A stretch of 64,000 nucleotides of DNA from Lacibacter luteus (GCF_004118265.1 NZ_SDHW01000001.1:1550001-1614000), one strand, 5' to 3'; positions 24,602-33,920 are shown, counted from the stretch's first letter. Notes: generated by a model from the sequence alone, not told the origin. Program-made: numbers and translations.

Positions 24602-26539
24602 TTATTTTTTCTTGCCAAACGCTTCTAACCCGCACTCCAACCATTGCTTAAACTCTGCCGCACTTGGCGTATAACCCTTTGTTTTGGTAAGAGCAGTTTC
24701 GTCTAAGCCAACAATAGCATATTGCGGTTGAGCTACTGCATTAAAATTTTCGCTTTGGAAGGTTGCCCATTTATCGCCTACAGTAATAATTTCTTTTTTA
24801 CCGCCTGTTTTTGTAGTGAATGTTTGCTGCTGTGCTGCGGGCAAAACTTTTCGTTCATCAACATAAAGCGATACAACCACAAATTTGTTCTTCATCAAAT
24901 CAAGCACATCGGAGTTAGTCCACACATTCTCTTCCATTCGTCTGCAGTTTACACATGCCCAACCGGTAAAGTCGATCAATAATGGTTTGTTTTGTTTTCT
25001 TGCCAACTCCAATGCTTCATCATAATCACGTAAGGGTTCAAAAACCTCTTTGTCGTAAAGTGAATAGGTTAATGGAGGCGGGAATCCGCTCAACAATCTT
25101 AAACTTGCCCACTTTGTATTGGTTAACCCTGGAATGAGATAAATAGTAGCAACTGAAAAAAGAATAATCGTCGTCCATCTCACAGGACCAATCTTCACCT
25201 TCTTATCATCGTGGGGAAATTTAATAACACCCAGTAAGTATAATACCAGTAAGAACCCAATGACTACCCAAATGCCAATAAATATTTCACGTGGCAGTAT
25301 ATGCCATTGTTTTACCAGGTCTGCATTGCTTAAAAATTTTACCGCCATTGCCAGTTCTAAAAAGCCCAACACCACTTTTACAGTATTTAACCAACCGCCG
25401 CTTTTTGGTAATGATTGCAGCCAGTTCGGGAACATTGCAAACAAAGCAAATGGCAATGCAAGTCCTAAACCAAAGCCTCCCATACCAAAACTCAACTGCA
25501 TGGCACCTCCATCTTTTGTTAATGCACCTGCAAGCAAAGAACCGAGAATTGGACCTGTACAGGAGAAGGAAACAATTGCCAGTGTTAATGCCATGAAGAA
25601 AATACCAAGCGTACTTCCAACGCTTGCTTTTGAATCGGCTTTATTAGCAAAATTGCCCGGCAGTGTTATTTCAAAATAACCAAAGAAGGAAACAGCAAAC
25701 ACCACAAACACAATAAAGAATATGATGTTGAGCCAAACATTGGTTGAAATATTATTGAGTATCTCCGGATCGGTTTGATCGAGCAAATGAAACGGAATGC
25801 TGAGCAAAATATAAATGAAGAAAATAAAAAAGCCATAGAGCAATGCGTTGCGGATGCCTTTTGCTCTGCTACCGCTTCGTTTTGTAAAGAACGATACCGT
25901 TAACGGTATTAAAGGGAATACGCAGGGTGTAAGTAATGCAATAAATCCGCCTACAAGGCCCAGCAGAAAAATACCCCACAAGCTTTTTCCTTCTGTTCCT
26001 TCGTCGCCACAATTACTGGCAGTGTTTTTCAGGTCGATGCTGTTTATTTTGATGCGTGCTGTTTGCGCCACACCACCTTCCATCTTTACATCAAACAAAT
26101 ATTCCTGTGCGGGTAAAAACTCATCTTTGCCACCAGTTGTGTAAACAAGTGAACCTTTAAGCAATGCCGGCACTACTCCCGTAATTACAATATCCTGCGT
26201 AAGGTTTACTTCGTTGTTTGCAATGAGTACAGATTTGTTATCAAACACAGGATCGGCATAACTGCTGCTGCCTCCTTTAATTTGCAAAGGACCTTTCTTT
26301 GCAATGCTGCTATCGGTAAACTGTACGGCAATAGAATCGAGACCCTCTGCATCTTTTGTAAACAGGTACAGCATTTTTCCGCCCTGCACCTTTCCTTTAA
26401 ATTGTAATTGATATTCGCCTGTTGCTGTTTTTTTACTACTGACAGTCCATTGCACAAACGATGAATCCTGTGCAAATGCAGAGAGCGACAGAAAAAAAGT
26501 TGAAACAAGAAAAACGATCCTGCGTAAACTTAAACCCAT
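24602..26539 (-). CDS. dsbD: Thiol:disulfide interchange protein DsbD-like
   Basis: A 645-residue electron conduit across the inner membrane, passing reducing power from cytoplasmic thioredoxin to periplasmic thiols. Layout: signal peptide (to about 23), a beta-sandwich N-terminal domain (24-170), a membrane core of about eight helices (185-480) with LLTPCVFPLIP and SFSCTGPILG carrying the two core cysteines, and a C-terminal thioredoxin-like domain with FTGWACVNCRRME (CxxC). The N-terminal domain has no cysteine before residue 177, so it lacks the catalytic pair of the Escherichia coli alpha domain. The protein encoded just upstream (26594-27052) has such a pair. Confidence 0.93.
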   Translation of the reverse strand: MGLSLRRIVFLVSTFFLSLSAFAQDSSFVQWTVSSKKTATGEYQLQFKGKVQGGKMLYLFTKDAEGLDSIAVQFTDSSIAKKGPLQIKGGSSSYADPVFDNKSVLIANNEVNLTQDIVITGVVPALLKGSLVYTTGGKDEFLPAQEYLFDVKMEGGVAQTARIKINSIDLKNTASNCGDEGTEGKSLWGIFLLGLVGGFIALLTPCVFPLIPLTVSFFTKRSGSRAKGIRNALLYGFFIFFIYILLSIPFHLLDQTDPEILNNISTNVWLNIIFFIVFVVFAVSFFGYFEITLPGNFANKADSKASVGSTLGIFFMALTLAIVSFSCTGPILGSLLAGALTKDGGAMQLSFGMGGFGLGLALPFALFAMFPNWLQSLPKSGGWLNTVKVVLGFLELAMAVKFLSNADLVKQWHILPREIFIGIWVVIGFLLVLYLLGVIKFPHDDKKVKIGPVRWTTIILFSVATIYLIPGLTNTKWASLRLLSGFPPPLTYSLYDKEVFEPLRDYDEALELARKQNKPLLIDFTGWACVNCRRMEENVWTNSDVLDLMKNKFVVVSLYVDERKVLPAAQQQTFTTKTGGKKEIITVGDKWATFQSENFNAVAQPQYAIVGLDETALTKTKGYTPSAAEFKQWLECGLEAFGKKK

Positions 26540-26553
26540 AATATGATTGATTT

Positions 26554-26581
26554 AAAAATCCCGTCTTGTATGAGACGGGAT
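26554..26581 (-). terminator. Hairpin/terminator between the DsbD-alpha-like gene and dsbD
   Basis: ATCCCGTCT (26558-26566) and AGACGGGAT (26573-26581) form a perfect 9-bp stem; on the minus strand it is followed by TTTTTAAA. It may end or attenuate the upstream gene's transcript before dsbD. Confidence 0.75.
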
Positions 26582-26593
26582 CGTTTGTATTCG

Positions 26594-27052
26594 TTAACCT
26601 TCGAGCTTTACGCTGAACTTTGCTTTATCGGGAGGCAGGCACTGCTTATCATCACAAACCATAAATTCCACATCGCCTGTAATGGATGTTTTTACATTCG
26701 ATTTTACAGTTACCACCTGCACAAACTCTACTTTATTTGAATAAAAGCGTGAACGTGAATTGGTGGCTTTATCAAACGCATCGGTAAGTTTACCTACTTC
26801 TTTTGGCTTGCCGCTAACAACGATCAATGGATTTTTGGCAAAGTTGATGGTTGTGGGTAATGCAATTGCATCGCTGCTTTGTGTTTGGCTGTATAAATGC
26901 CAGCCGGGTTGAATATTGGCTACCATACGAATCTCGTATTTTTTGTCGCCAAGCTTCTTCACAATAAAATCCCATTTTACTTTGCTTCCGCTTTGTGCAA
27001 ATACGGCAACTGAAATAAACACCAATGCCAGTGTTGCTATCATTCTTTTCAT
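26594..27052 (-). CDS. DsbD-alpha-like periplasmic domain protein
   Basis: A 152-residue secreted protein: signal peptide MKRMIATLALVFISVAVFAQ followed by a domain like the N-terminal domain of DsbD, with IQPGWHLYSQ, a motif common in that family, and VEFMVCDDKQCLPPDKAKFSVKL, a cysteine pair in a position comparable with the active pair of DsbD-alpha. It probably takes electrons from the membrane core of DsbD encoded just downstream and passes them to periplasmic partners. Upstream in-frame codons to 27091 give a leader unlike a signal peptide, so the ATG at 27052 is chosen. Confidence 0.85.
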   Translation of the reverse strand: MKRMIATLALVFISVAVFAQSGSKVKWDFIVKKLGDKKYEIRMVANIQPGWHLYSQTQSSDAIALPTTINFAKNPLIVVSGKPKEVGKLTDAFDKATNSRSRFYSNKVEFVQVVTVKSNVKTSITGDVEFMVCDDKQCLPPDKAKFSVKLEG

Positions 27053-27159
27053 GCTGTTTCTTTTACAATTCTGCTGCAAAGATGCCTCCAAATCGGTTAT
27101 TGAAATGTCATCAAAGTCACAAAACTTTTACAATACTATCTACGTGCAATAAATACAGT

Positions 27160-27834
27160 TTAGATGGCTACTGCAGCGTTGATCAACAAACTGTTGAGGA
27201 TTGCACGACCATCGGTGTTACCCAGAATTCCGGATGTAGCACGCTCGGGATGTGGCATCATTCCAAATACATTGCCTTCTTTATTGCAAATACCGGCAAT
27301 ATTGCGGATGGCACCATTGGGGTTTGCCTCAGCAATGATATTTCCGTTTTCATCGCTGTAACGATAGATCACCTGGTCGTTTGCTTCCAGTGCATCCAAT
27401 GTTTTTTCATCGGCAAAATAACGGCCTTCACCATGTGCAATCGGAATTTTTAAACCCGAACCGCCTACGCCAGTGAGATAAACATTCTTACAAATGAATT
27501 TTTGATTGGCATTGCGCAATAACGCACCCGGTAAAAGATGGCTTTCGCACAAGATCTGAAAACCATTACAAACACCCAGTACTTTACCGCCTTTGTTGGC
27601 AAAGGCAATTACACTTTCCATCATGGGGCTGAAACGGGCAATAGCGCCGCAACGCAGGTAATCGCCGTAGGAAAAGCCACCAGGCAATACAATACAATCT
27701 TCGGTTGAAAACATACTCAGGTCTTTGTCTTTATGCCAAAGCATAATCACTTCCTGGTTCAAATCATTTTGCAGAGAGTCCTGCATGTCTCTGTCGCAAT
27801 TGCTGCCGGGGAATACAACGATACCAAATTTCAC
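27160..27834 (-). CDS. purQ: Phosphoribosylformylglycinamidine synthase subunit PurQ
   Basis: The glutaminase subunit of FGAM synthase, purine biosynthesis step 4. 224 residues; class I glutamine amidotransferase fold with VFPGSNCDRD, LPGGFSYGDYLRCGAIAR, nucleophile cysteine in KVLGVCNGFQIL (about residue 94), and the His/Glu of MMPHPERA near the C-terminus. It works with PurL and PurS-type partners, none of which are next to it here. The start is GTG at 27834. A 23-bp stretch 14 bp upstream is shared with the esterase gene at 46196-47815. Confidence 0.96.
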   Translation of the reverse strand: MKFGIVVFPGSNCDRDMQDSLQNDLNQEVIMLWHKDKDLSMFSTEDCIVLPGGFSYGDYLRCGAIARFSPMMESVIAFANKGGKVLGVCNGFQILCESHLLPGALLRNANQKFICKNVYLTGVGGSGLKIPIAHGEGRYFADEKTLDALEANDQVIYRYSDENGNIIAEANPNGAIRNIAGICNKEGNVFGMMPHPERATSGILGNTDGRAILNSLLINAAVAI

Positions 27835-27848
27835 GTGCTAATTTTTTT

Positions 27849-27871
27849 ATTTGATTTTGGCCACATGTTAT
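27849..27871 (-). promoter_or_regulatory. Leader motif shared by purQ and the esterase gene, copy 1
   Basis: The minus strand begins ATAACATGTGGC and is identical in 21 of 23 positions to 47830-47852. Both lie exactly 14 bp before the start codon. Role unknown; a shared promoter or leader element is possible. Confidence 0.45.
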
Positions 27872-27972
27872 TCGCCATAAAAACTATCATCGCTGGCTAT
27901 AAAATTGCTCGATAATTTCTCTGGCTCATTTCATAATAAAAAGGAAAGCGCAAAGGTAAGGATTGAGGCCGA

Positions 27973-28962
27973 TTAGCTGTTCAGTAACACATAATTTGCT
28001 ACGATCCACAAAAGGCCTAGCCAAAAAATAAGTTCGGGCAGGGTTTTCTTTTTGGGATAATAATAAAATGCTGCATGAAAAAGACTGATGGGTACAGCTG
28101 CCAGCACCCAATGAGCAAGTCCGGGTAAGCTGTTAATAAATGGAATAAATAAGGCGATGATGAGATAAAAGATCATAAAATTCCAGCTTTTGCGGGTTTG
28201 CACCAACATGCGCACCGAATAACGGCGACTGGTAGCCAACCCCACCAACAATGGAAACACCACCAACGAAAATTTTATCCAAAACTCCCAGCTATAACGA
28301 ATGTTTGGTAACCGCAGGTACTGGTTTGGCACTACCGCTTCAATCATGTACCATTTATCCCACACAAAAAAGTAAACCAGTAAAAAATAAAACGGAGTAA
28401 GAATACCGAGTATAGCGATAAGCCATTCCGTTAAATAAAAAGAGCGGAATAGCAAAAGTGCAACGATCAGTAACAACAGAAGATAGGCTGAAGGAAAATA
28501 AAAGAAGGAACAAATACCAAAACCAAAGCCAATATTAAACAATACTGTTTTGGGTTTGGGATGATGGTATAACTCCACCATGCGTGGCCAGGTTATTACA
28601 AGAATGGTATTGATAATTAATGCCGGCGATAACACATTCCATTCGGGAACTACACTTGTAATTACCAAATACGAAAGTGCCAGCAGGTAATGAGGTGTTG
28701 GAAACAGTTTCTGATCGTTCACCAGTCCGTTAAAAGTGATGGCTTGTGTAAACAATAATACAAACGCAAAAATGGGATAGAGTGTTGGAAAAACAGAACC
28801 TGGCTGTTTCAACACCTTCAGCAATTCGATGTACAAAAAACCATCGGTTTCCTGTATTTGCGGAATAACCGGCGCTGTAAAATAAGGCAGCTTGATGAGC
28901 AGCCCTAAAAAGAAAAGTGTAAAAACATTTAAAGGATTGTTGCCGGAAAAAAAACGAATCAC
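27973..28962 (-). CDS. Multi-pass membrane protein, DUF6427-like
   Basis: A 329-residue protein with about ten hydrophobic segments across its whole length and no clear soluble domain. The start MIRFFSGNNPLNVFTLFFLGLLIKLPYF, with Arg and Asn-Pro before the first helix, is like the DUF6427 family of Bacteroidota. Function unknown. The start is GTG at 28962. It is a separate unit from purQ downstream (138 bp gap) and follows a terminator from the next upstream gene. Confidence 0.75.
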   Translation of the reverse strand: MIRFFSGNNPLNVFTLFFLGLLIKLPYFTAPVIPQIQETDGFLYIELLKVLKQPGSVFPTLYPIFAFVLLFTQAITFNGLVNDQKLFPTPHYLLALSYLVITSVVPEWNVLSPALIINTILVITWPRMVELYHHPKPKTVLFNIGFGFGICSFFYFPSAYLLLLLIVALLLFRSFYLTEWLIAILGILTPFYFLLVYFFVWDKWYMIEAVVPNQYLRLPNIRYSWEFWIKFSLVVFPLLVGLATSRRYSVRMLVQTRKSWNFMIFYLIIALFIPFINSLPGLAHWVLAAVPISLFHAAFYYYPKKKTLPELIFWLGLLWIVANYVLLNS

Positions 28963-29012
28963 GTTAAGCGGTTATTTGCAGCACAAACATTCCGAAAGAA
29001 ATCGATTTAACC

Positions 29013-29045
29013 AAAAAAAATACCGGGATCGTTGAACCCCGGTAT
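29013..29045 (-). terminator. Rho-independent terminator of the gene at 29065
   Basis: ATACCGGG (29020-29027) pairs with CCCGGTAT (29038-29045); on the minus strand the hairpin is followed by eight T residues. Confidence 0.9.
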
Positions 29046-29064
29046 GATTATTTTCCTTGATCAA

Positions 29065-30609
29065 TTAAAACTCAATACGTGCAAAGCTGAATGAGTTGCG
29101 GATAATGCAGGGCACAATCATTTCTCTTGCACTTACCTGCTTACCAAAGCGAATCATAAACTCAAAGCCTTTGTCTAAACTTTTTAACGGTGGTTCTTTG
29201 TTTATTCTACCATCGGGACCAAGTGACTGTGCATTGAGCAATGGCGATCTGCGGCTCCACTCGTTGTAAAGAAATAAGAGCTCTGCACCTGAGTTCATGA
29301 TCTGGTAGCTGAGCAGGTTATCCGAATTATCATCGAACTGCGATTTTGCCATCACATTATCCCATTGCAGGTTAGCATCTTTATCGAGGGAAATCACCAA
29401 CACATTATCGGTATAATATCTTGTTTGCTGCGGCGTGTTCCAGCCATAAGGCGAGTTCCAGCCGCCAAAGCCACCCCAGCCCCAGTTGTTGTAAGGGCTC
29501 CAACCATAATAGCGACCGGGATAAAATGAGTTGCCCCACATCCACGGATTATCCCAGCGGTTGTAATTGCTGCCTCTTGAACTGCCGTAGGTGTTTTCGC
29601 CGGTAATCAATACACCTCCATCTTTCTTAACAATAATATGCTTCAGAAAATAATCGTTAAAGGCATACCTGCTGGAGTTTTCGCCTTTTGCCAAAGCACG
29701 AAAATCATCATCAAATTCAATTGCTTTTTCTACATCCTGGCCGGTAAGATTTTTATTTACAATAGCAGTAAACAATCCATCAACATTACCTCTGCGAGAT
29801 TTGGAATAAAGCGATGTAAGAATGTAACGGCCGTTTGAGTTATCTACTTTAATACGCAATTCGTCAAGAAAAACTTTATCCAGTGTAAGTTTAAACGAAC
29901 GGATTGTATCGTCGTATACAGGAAGCATTACCAGTTTCGCTTCGTTGATGTACTCACGTTGTGCAGGCCTTGAAACATGACTGAAGAGGAAGTTTCCTTC
30001 ATTATCCAGATAAAAATCCGCAATTGACTCTCTTGAATTTTCAAGACTGTAGCCAAACGCTCCTCTTCTTATCGGCATCAGGTTATGGCTTAACAGCAAT
30101 GTTTGAATATGAAAATCATCCCGCTGTTTATTCTTCATTTTAAACACCATCAGTTTCTGTTTATCATCGCTGATGATGGTGCTGTAAATTTTATTATCAC
30201 TGAAGATGCTTACTTCGGTGGTATCAAGTTCTAAGGGTTCGCCTATTTTCTTTCCACTGCCGTCTATTTTAACACCCATGCAATACACCACATTCTTCTT
30301 CTGATATTGATAAATAACAATTGAATGTTCGGGGTTCGAAAACATATCTACATTAATTGCCCTGTCCGGGATAAAATCGAGTTCCACTTTATCCTTCAGT
30401 TTCATATCTGCATCGTACACCGAAATAAAATGACGGCTGCGGATATTTTTATACACCAGGTAATTTGCGCCATACTTGCCCATTACTTCAAACTTGAGCG
30501 AACGTAAATCATCCCTGTCGGGTTCGGAATAGTAAATACGTTGTGCATTTACTGTAACAACACCCAACAAAAAAAGAAACGGCAAAACAAAAGTTTTCAT
30601 CATCTTCAT
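29065..30609 (-). CDS. Secreted hypothetical protein with a Gly/Trp/Tyr-rich insert
   Basis: About 514 residues from the ATG at 30609; starts at 30627, 30603 and 30600 are also possible. A signal peptide (KTFVLPFLFLLGVVTVNAQ) leads into a long beta-rich region with no recognised domain; repeating segments such as VYDADMKLKDKVELDF and VISLDKDANLQWDNVM suggest beta-propeller-like strands. From about residue 345 an insert is very rich in Trp, Tyr, Gly, Asn and Pro (WDNPWMWGNSFYPGRYYGW and onward), suggesting a flexible aromatic surface loop. It is probably periplasmic or surface-exposed. Function unknown. Confidence 0.75.
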   Translation of the reverse strand: MKMMKTFVLPFLFLLGVVTVNAQRIYYSEPDRDDLRSLKFEVMGKYGANYLVYKNIRSRHFISVYDADMKLKDKVELDFIPDRAINVDMFSNPEHSIVIYQYQKKNVVYCMGVKIDGSGKKIGEPLELDTTEVSIFSDNKIYSTIISDDKQKLMVFKMKNKQRDDFHIQTLLLSHNLMPIRRGAFGYSLENSRESIADFYLDNEGNFLFSHVSRPAQREYINEAKLVMLPVYDDTIRSFKLTLDKVFLDELRIKVDNSNGRYILTSLYSKSRRGNVDGLFTAIVNKNLTGQDVEKAIEFDDDFRALAKGENSSRYAFNDYFLKHIIVKKDGGVLITGENTYGSSRGSNYNRWDNPWMWGNSFYPGRYYGWSPYNNWGWGGFGGWNSPYGWNTPQQTRYYTDNVLVISLDKDANLQWDNVMAKSQFDDNSDNLLSYQIMNSGAELLFLYNEWSRRSPLLNAQSLGPDGRINKEPPLKSLDKGFEFMIRFGKQVSAREMIVPCIIRNSFSFARIEF

Positions 30610-30711
30610 ATCTTTTCGGTGGTTCATATTTAAAATTACGTTGAAAGCGAACAATTCGTCGTTAAGATGCGTTTAAAAATGAAATTACACATTCATATCT
30701 CATAAAACAAT

Positions 30712-31623
30712 ATGGCAACCATTTGTATTACAGGCGGAACAGGTTTAATAGGAAAGGCGCTTACTCATTACTTAATCGCCAAAGGTCATGCCATTATTGT
30801 GCTATCCCGAGCAGAAAAAAACAGTTTACACAATTCGATAACGTACAGGCAATGGAATCCTGAAAAAGGAATGATTGATGAAGCTGCTATTTCTGCGGCA
30901 GATTATATTGTTCACCTTGCAGGTGCAGGCGTGGCCGATAAACGCTGGAGTAAAAAACGTAAAGAAGAAATTAAACAAAGCCGGGTGCAAAGCAGTGCCC
31001 TGTTGGTTGATGCATTAACCCGTATACCCAATAAAGTGCAGGCCGTCATCAGTGCTTCAGGTATTGGTTGGTATGGGCCCGATAAAGGAACAGCTTTTAC
31101 AGAAACCGACCAGCACAGTAACGATTTTTTAGGTACTACCTGCTTTGAATGGGAAAGCAGTATTGAACCTGTTACACAGTTAGGCATCCGGTTGGTTAAA
31201 CTGCGTACAGGTATTGTACTAAGCAATGAGGGGGCTGCGTTTACCGAATTTAAACGACCAATACAGTTCGGCTTTGCAACAATACTCGGCAGCGGCAAAC
31301 AAATCATCAGCTGGGTGCATGTGCTCGATCTTGTGCGGATGTACGAATATGCAATAGAGAATAAACAACTTGCAGGCGTATTTAATGCAGCGGCTCCCAA
31401 CCCTGTTTCTAATCAGGAGTTGATTGTTGCCATTGCTAAAAAAATAAAAGGAAATGCCTTTATTACTATTCCTGTTCCGGCATTTGCATTAAAACTGGTG
31501 CTGGGAGAAATGAGTATTGAAGTGCTTAAAAGCACCTACGTAAGTGCAGACAAAATCCGCCAAAATGGTTTCAGCTTTTTGTATCCTACAATTGATGCTG
31601 CACTGAATGAACTGATCGCTTAA
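30712..31623 (+). CDS. TIGR01777-type NAD(P)-binding epimerase (YfcH/SDR39U1-like)
   Basis: A 303-residue short-chain dehydrogenase-like protein. The cofactor loop ITGGTGLIGKALTHYLIAKGH is at the N-terminus; ADYIVHLAGAGVADKRWSKKRKEEI, SRVQSS and SASGIGWYG are typical of the TIGR01777 family, as is the C-terminal DUF1731-like end. The biochemical role of this family is not established. Its last four bases overlap the end of the convergent gene at 31620. Confidence 0.9.
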   Translation: MATICITGGTGLIGKALTHYLIAKGHAIIVLSRAEKNSLHNSITYRQWNPEKGMIDEAAISAADYIVHLAGAGVADKRWSKKRKEEIKQSRVQSSALLVDALTRIPNKVQAVISASGIGWYGPDKGTAFTETDQHSNDFLGTTCFEWESSIEPVTQLGIRLVKLRTGIVLSNEGAAFTEFKRPIQFGFATILGSGKQIISWVHVLDLVRMYEYAIENKQLAGVFNAAAPNPVSNQELIVAIAKKIKGNAFITIPVPAFALKLVLGEMSIEVLKSTYVSADKIRQNGFSFLYPTIDAALNELIA

Positions 31624-32144
31624 TTCTTCGACTCTGCAGGTTTCATTACCGGTTGCTTCATAGGTGGTATAACCAGGTTGGGACTAAGCTCCGGAAGTTT
31701 TGCTTTGCTTTCGTTTTGTTTGTACAGCATCGCATCAACAAAATACCATTTCTTACCATCGTTCGATAAACCGATGAGTGTTGTTTCCGTTTCAACAGTA
31801 CCCATCATTATTTCAACTGTCATTGTTTGTGGTAAGGTGCATTGCATTATCTTTTTATGCGTAACCACCTTCGAAGGATTACCCACCAGTATCGATTTTA
31901 CTTTTATCCCATACTGCTTTTTATACTTTTCAACCGAGTCGATGCCTTGTTTTATTTTCTCTTTACTTGCTTTATCACTCACGAGTGTTGGATACGTATA
32001 TGTTAAATACGTTTCAATATCCAATGCAGCAAGAGCCCTTGCCATTTTCAATGCTTCGGTTTTAATAACCGTAGTAATATTTTGTGCTGAAATTGACTGG
32101 CACAAAAATAAAATCAACAGCACAGTTCCAATACGCTTGTTCAT
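31620..32144 (-). CDS. Secreted hypothetical protein
   Basis: A 174-residue protein with a signal peptide (MNKRIGTVLLILFLCQSISAQ). The mature part (KMARALAALDIETYLTYTYPTLVSD, then MMGTVETETTLIGLSNDGKKWYFVDAML) resembles small secreted proteins with an alpha+beta barrel of the NTF2 type, judged only by pattern. The C-terminus is Pro/Lys-rich. It starts one base past the end of the ABC permease gene and so may be the last gene of the ABC operon. Confidence 0.7.
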   Translation of the reverse strand: MNKRIGTVLLILFLCQSISAQNITTVIKTEALKMARALAALDIETYLTYTYPTLVSDKASKEKIKQGIDSVEKYKKQYGIKVKSILVGNPSKVVTHKKIMQCTLPQTMTVEIMMGTVETETTLIGLSNDGKKWYFVDAMLYKQNESKAKLPELSPNLVIPPMKQPVMKPAESKN

Positions 32145-32145
32145 A

Positions 32146-32964
32146 TTACAAATCTCTTTTTTTATAAATCCAGAAAACCAATCCCCAAAAAATTAACAGG
32201 TAAGCAATGGTGATAAACACTTGCTGGTTGATAATACTCAGTGAATAATCGTACACCTTAGGGTCAAACCTGCCGAGAAAAGCAGGAACCGGCGTTAACA
32301 AATCAGAAGATTCTGTAGGCAGGAAACGACCGGCTTCGGGATGCACATATTTTTTCAGCAGCTCTGCCGAAATATTTTCGACAGGAATTTTATAAAAAAT
32401 AAATACACCTAATGCAATGAATGCCCGTTTGATCAGAAGGCCTAACAGAAATGCAAATGTCAGTTGAGCAAATGTTTGCAATGCAAACAAGCCAACATAA
32501 TTCGCCAGTTGAAATTTATCTTTCACATCTGCACCAGTATTAATAAAACCGATGCTTAACGTTACAATGCTGTAAAGTGCTGCTACTATCAACGAAATAA
32601 TAACTACATTAAAAAACTTAGCAATCAGAAATTCATTTCTGCTCCAGCCATCGATCACATTCTGGCGGTTTGTTTTATAAGTGTATTCGTTGGTAATAAG
32701 CATAATCACCAATAGTGCAGGCACGGTAACAAAACAGGAAGATAAAAAAGCTGCCGTTCTGAACACTTCCGGAAATTCAAATGGATTTCCCAACAGCATT
32801 TTCAACAGTTGAGCAGCCTGTTTGGAATTGCTTGTTTCTGTTTTATAAACAAAATAAAACATGCCATTAATGCCCGGGTACGATAAAACCGTCATGCCCA
32901 TGAGCCACCAAAAGCCGGGGTAGTTCTTTAATTTAAGCCACTCTGTTCGCAGTAAGTGAAGCAT
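32146..32964 (-). CDS. ABC-2 type transporter permease
   Basis: A 272-residue membrane protein with about six helices; LLRTEWLKLKNYPGFWWLMG before the first helix and LITNEYTYKTNRQNVIDGWSRNEFLIAKFFNV between later helices are typical of ABC-2 permeases of the ABC2_membrane_5/bacitracin-export group. It works with the ATPase encoded 21 bp upstream. Substrate unknown. Confidence 0.88.
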   Translation of the reverse strand: MLHLLRTEWLKLKNYPGFWWLMGMTVLSYPGINGMFYFVYKTETSNSKQAAQLLKMLLGNPFEFPEVFRTAAFLSSCFVTVPALLVIMLITNEYTYKTNRQNVIDGWSRNEFLIAKFFNVVIISLIVAALYSIVTLSIGFINTGADVKDKFQLANYVGLFALQTFAQLTFAFLLGLLIKRAFIALGVFIFYKIPVENISAELLKKYVHPEAGRFLPTESSDLLTPVPAFLGRFDPKVYDYSLSIINQQVFITIAYLLIFWGLVFWIYKKRDL

Positions 32965-32985
32965 ATATTTTTTGAATTGATAAGG

Positions 32986-33879
32986 TTAATTGTTAGTAAG
33001 TTCAAAGAATCGTTCTTCCAATCGCTTTTTCTTAATAGAAAGATATTGCAACGCAATGCCGTTATTGAAGCAATAACGATTCATGGCTTCTGCACTGGCT
33101 GTACCTTTTGGAAAATGCAATTGTATTGTTTGCGCATTGAATGTGGTAGAGGTAGCGCCCGGGTAATTGCTCAAAACATGTTTCAATTGTTCTAAATCTG
33201 CAGCCCCTATTTCAACAATATCTTCATCAACCAACACATCTTCCACAGAGCCCGATGTAATTAATGTACCTGTTTTTAAAATGGCTACATGTGTACAAAC
33301 TTTTTCTACTTCGTCGAGCAGGTGACTGGCCATAATGATGGTATGCCCTTTCTTACTGAGTTCAATAATTAACTCACGAATTTCCATGATACCAACAGGA
33401 TCTAATCCATTAGTTGGTTCATCAAGCACTAATATCTGCGGATCGCCGAGCAAAGCTGCGGCTATGGCTAACCGTTGTTTCATACCGAGACTGTAACTGC
33501 TGAAACGACTGTCACGGCGTTCATACAACTTCACTTTATGCAATACCGCCTCAATTGCGGCTGCATCACCACGGCCGCTGATACTGTTAGTGATCTTTAA
33601 ATTATTTACAGCCGATAAGTAATGATAAAAGTTAGGCGTTTCCAATAACGAACCGATATGCTTCCTTAAATCGGGTGAAGCAGGTTGTCCAAACCATGAA
33701 TATGAACCACTGTCGGCATTTAGTACATCGAGAATAATACTAAGCATGGTTGTTTTGCCACTGCCGTTTGGACCGAGTATACCAAACACTGCACCTTCGG
33801 GTATTTCAAAGGATACACCTTTGAGTGCCTGTATTTTTCCGTATGTTTTTTTGAGATCCTGAACCTGTAATACGCTCAT
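32986..33879 (-). CDS. ABC transporter ATP-binding protein
   Basis: A 297-residue ATPase with Walker A FGILGPNGSGKTTMLSI (about residue 38), signature YSLGMKQRLA, Walker B ILVLDEPTNGLDP and switch histidine in MASHLLDEV. The C-terminal 80 residues are the variable region common to exporters of the DrrA/BcrA type. First gene of an operon with the permease at 32146 and perhaps the secreted protein at 31620. Confidence 0.92.
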   Translation of the reverse strand: MSVLQVQDLKKTYGKIQALKGVSFEIPEGAVFGILGPNGSGKTTMLSIILDVLNADSGSYSWFGQPASPDLRKHIGSLLETPNFYHYLSAVNNLKITNSISGRGDAAAIEAVLHKVKLYERRDSRFSSYSLGMKQRLAIAAALLGDPQILVLDEPTNGLDPVGIMEIRELIIELSKKGHTIIMASHLLDEVEKVCTHVAILKTGTLITSGSVEDVLVDEDIVEIGAADLEQLKHVLSNYPGATSTTFNAQTIQLHFPKGTASAEAMNRYCFNNGIALQYLSIKKKRLEERFFELTNN

Positions 33880-33920
33880 AGATTTAGTTGTGATGATAAA
33901 TGATCTTTAAAAATAACTGT

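Noticed and set aside
26594-27091. Longer form of the DsbD-alpha-like protein
   Set aside because: The added 13 residues would precede and disrupt an obvious signal peptide starting at the ATG at 27052.
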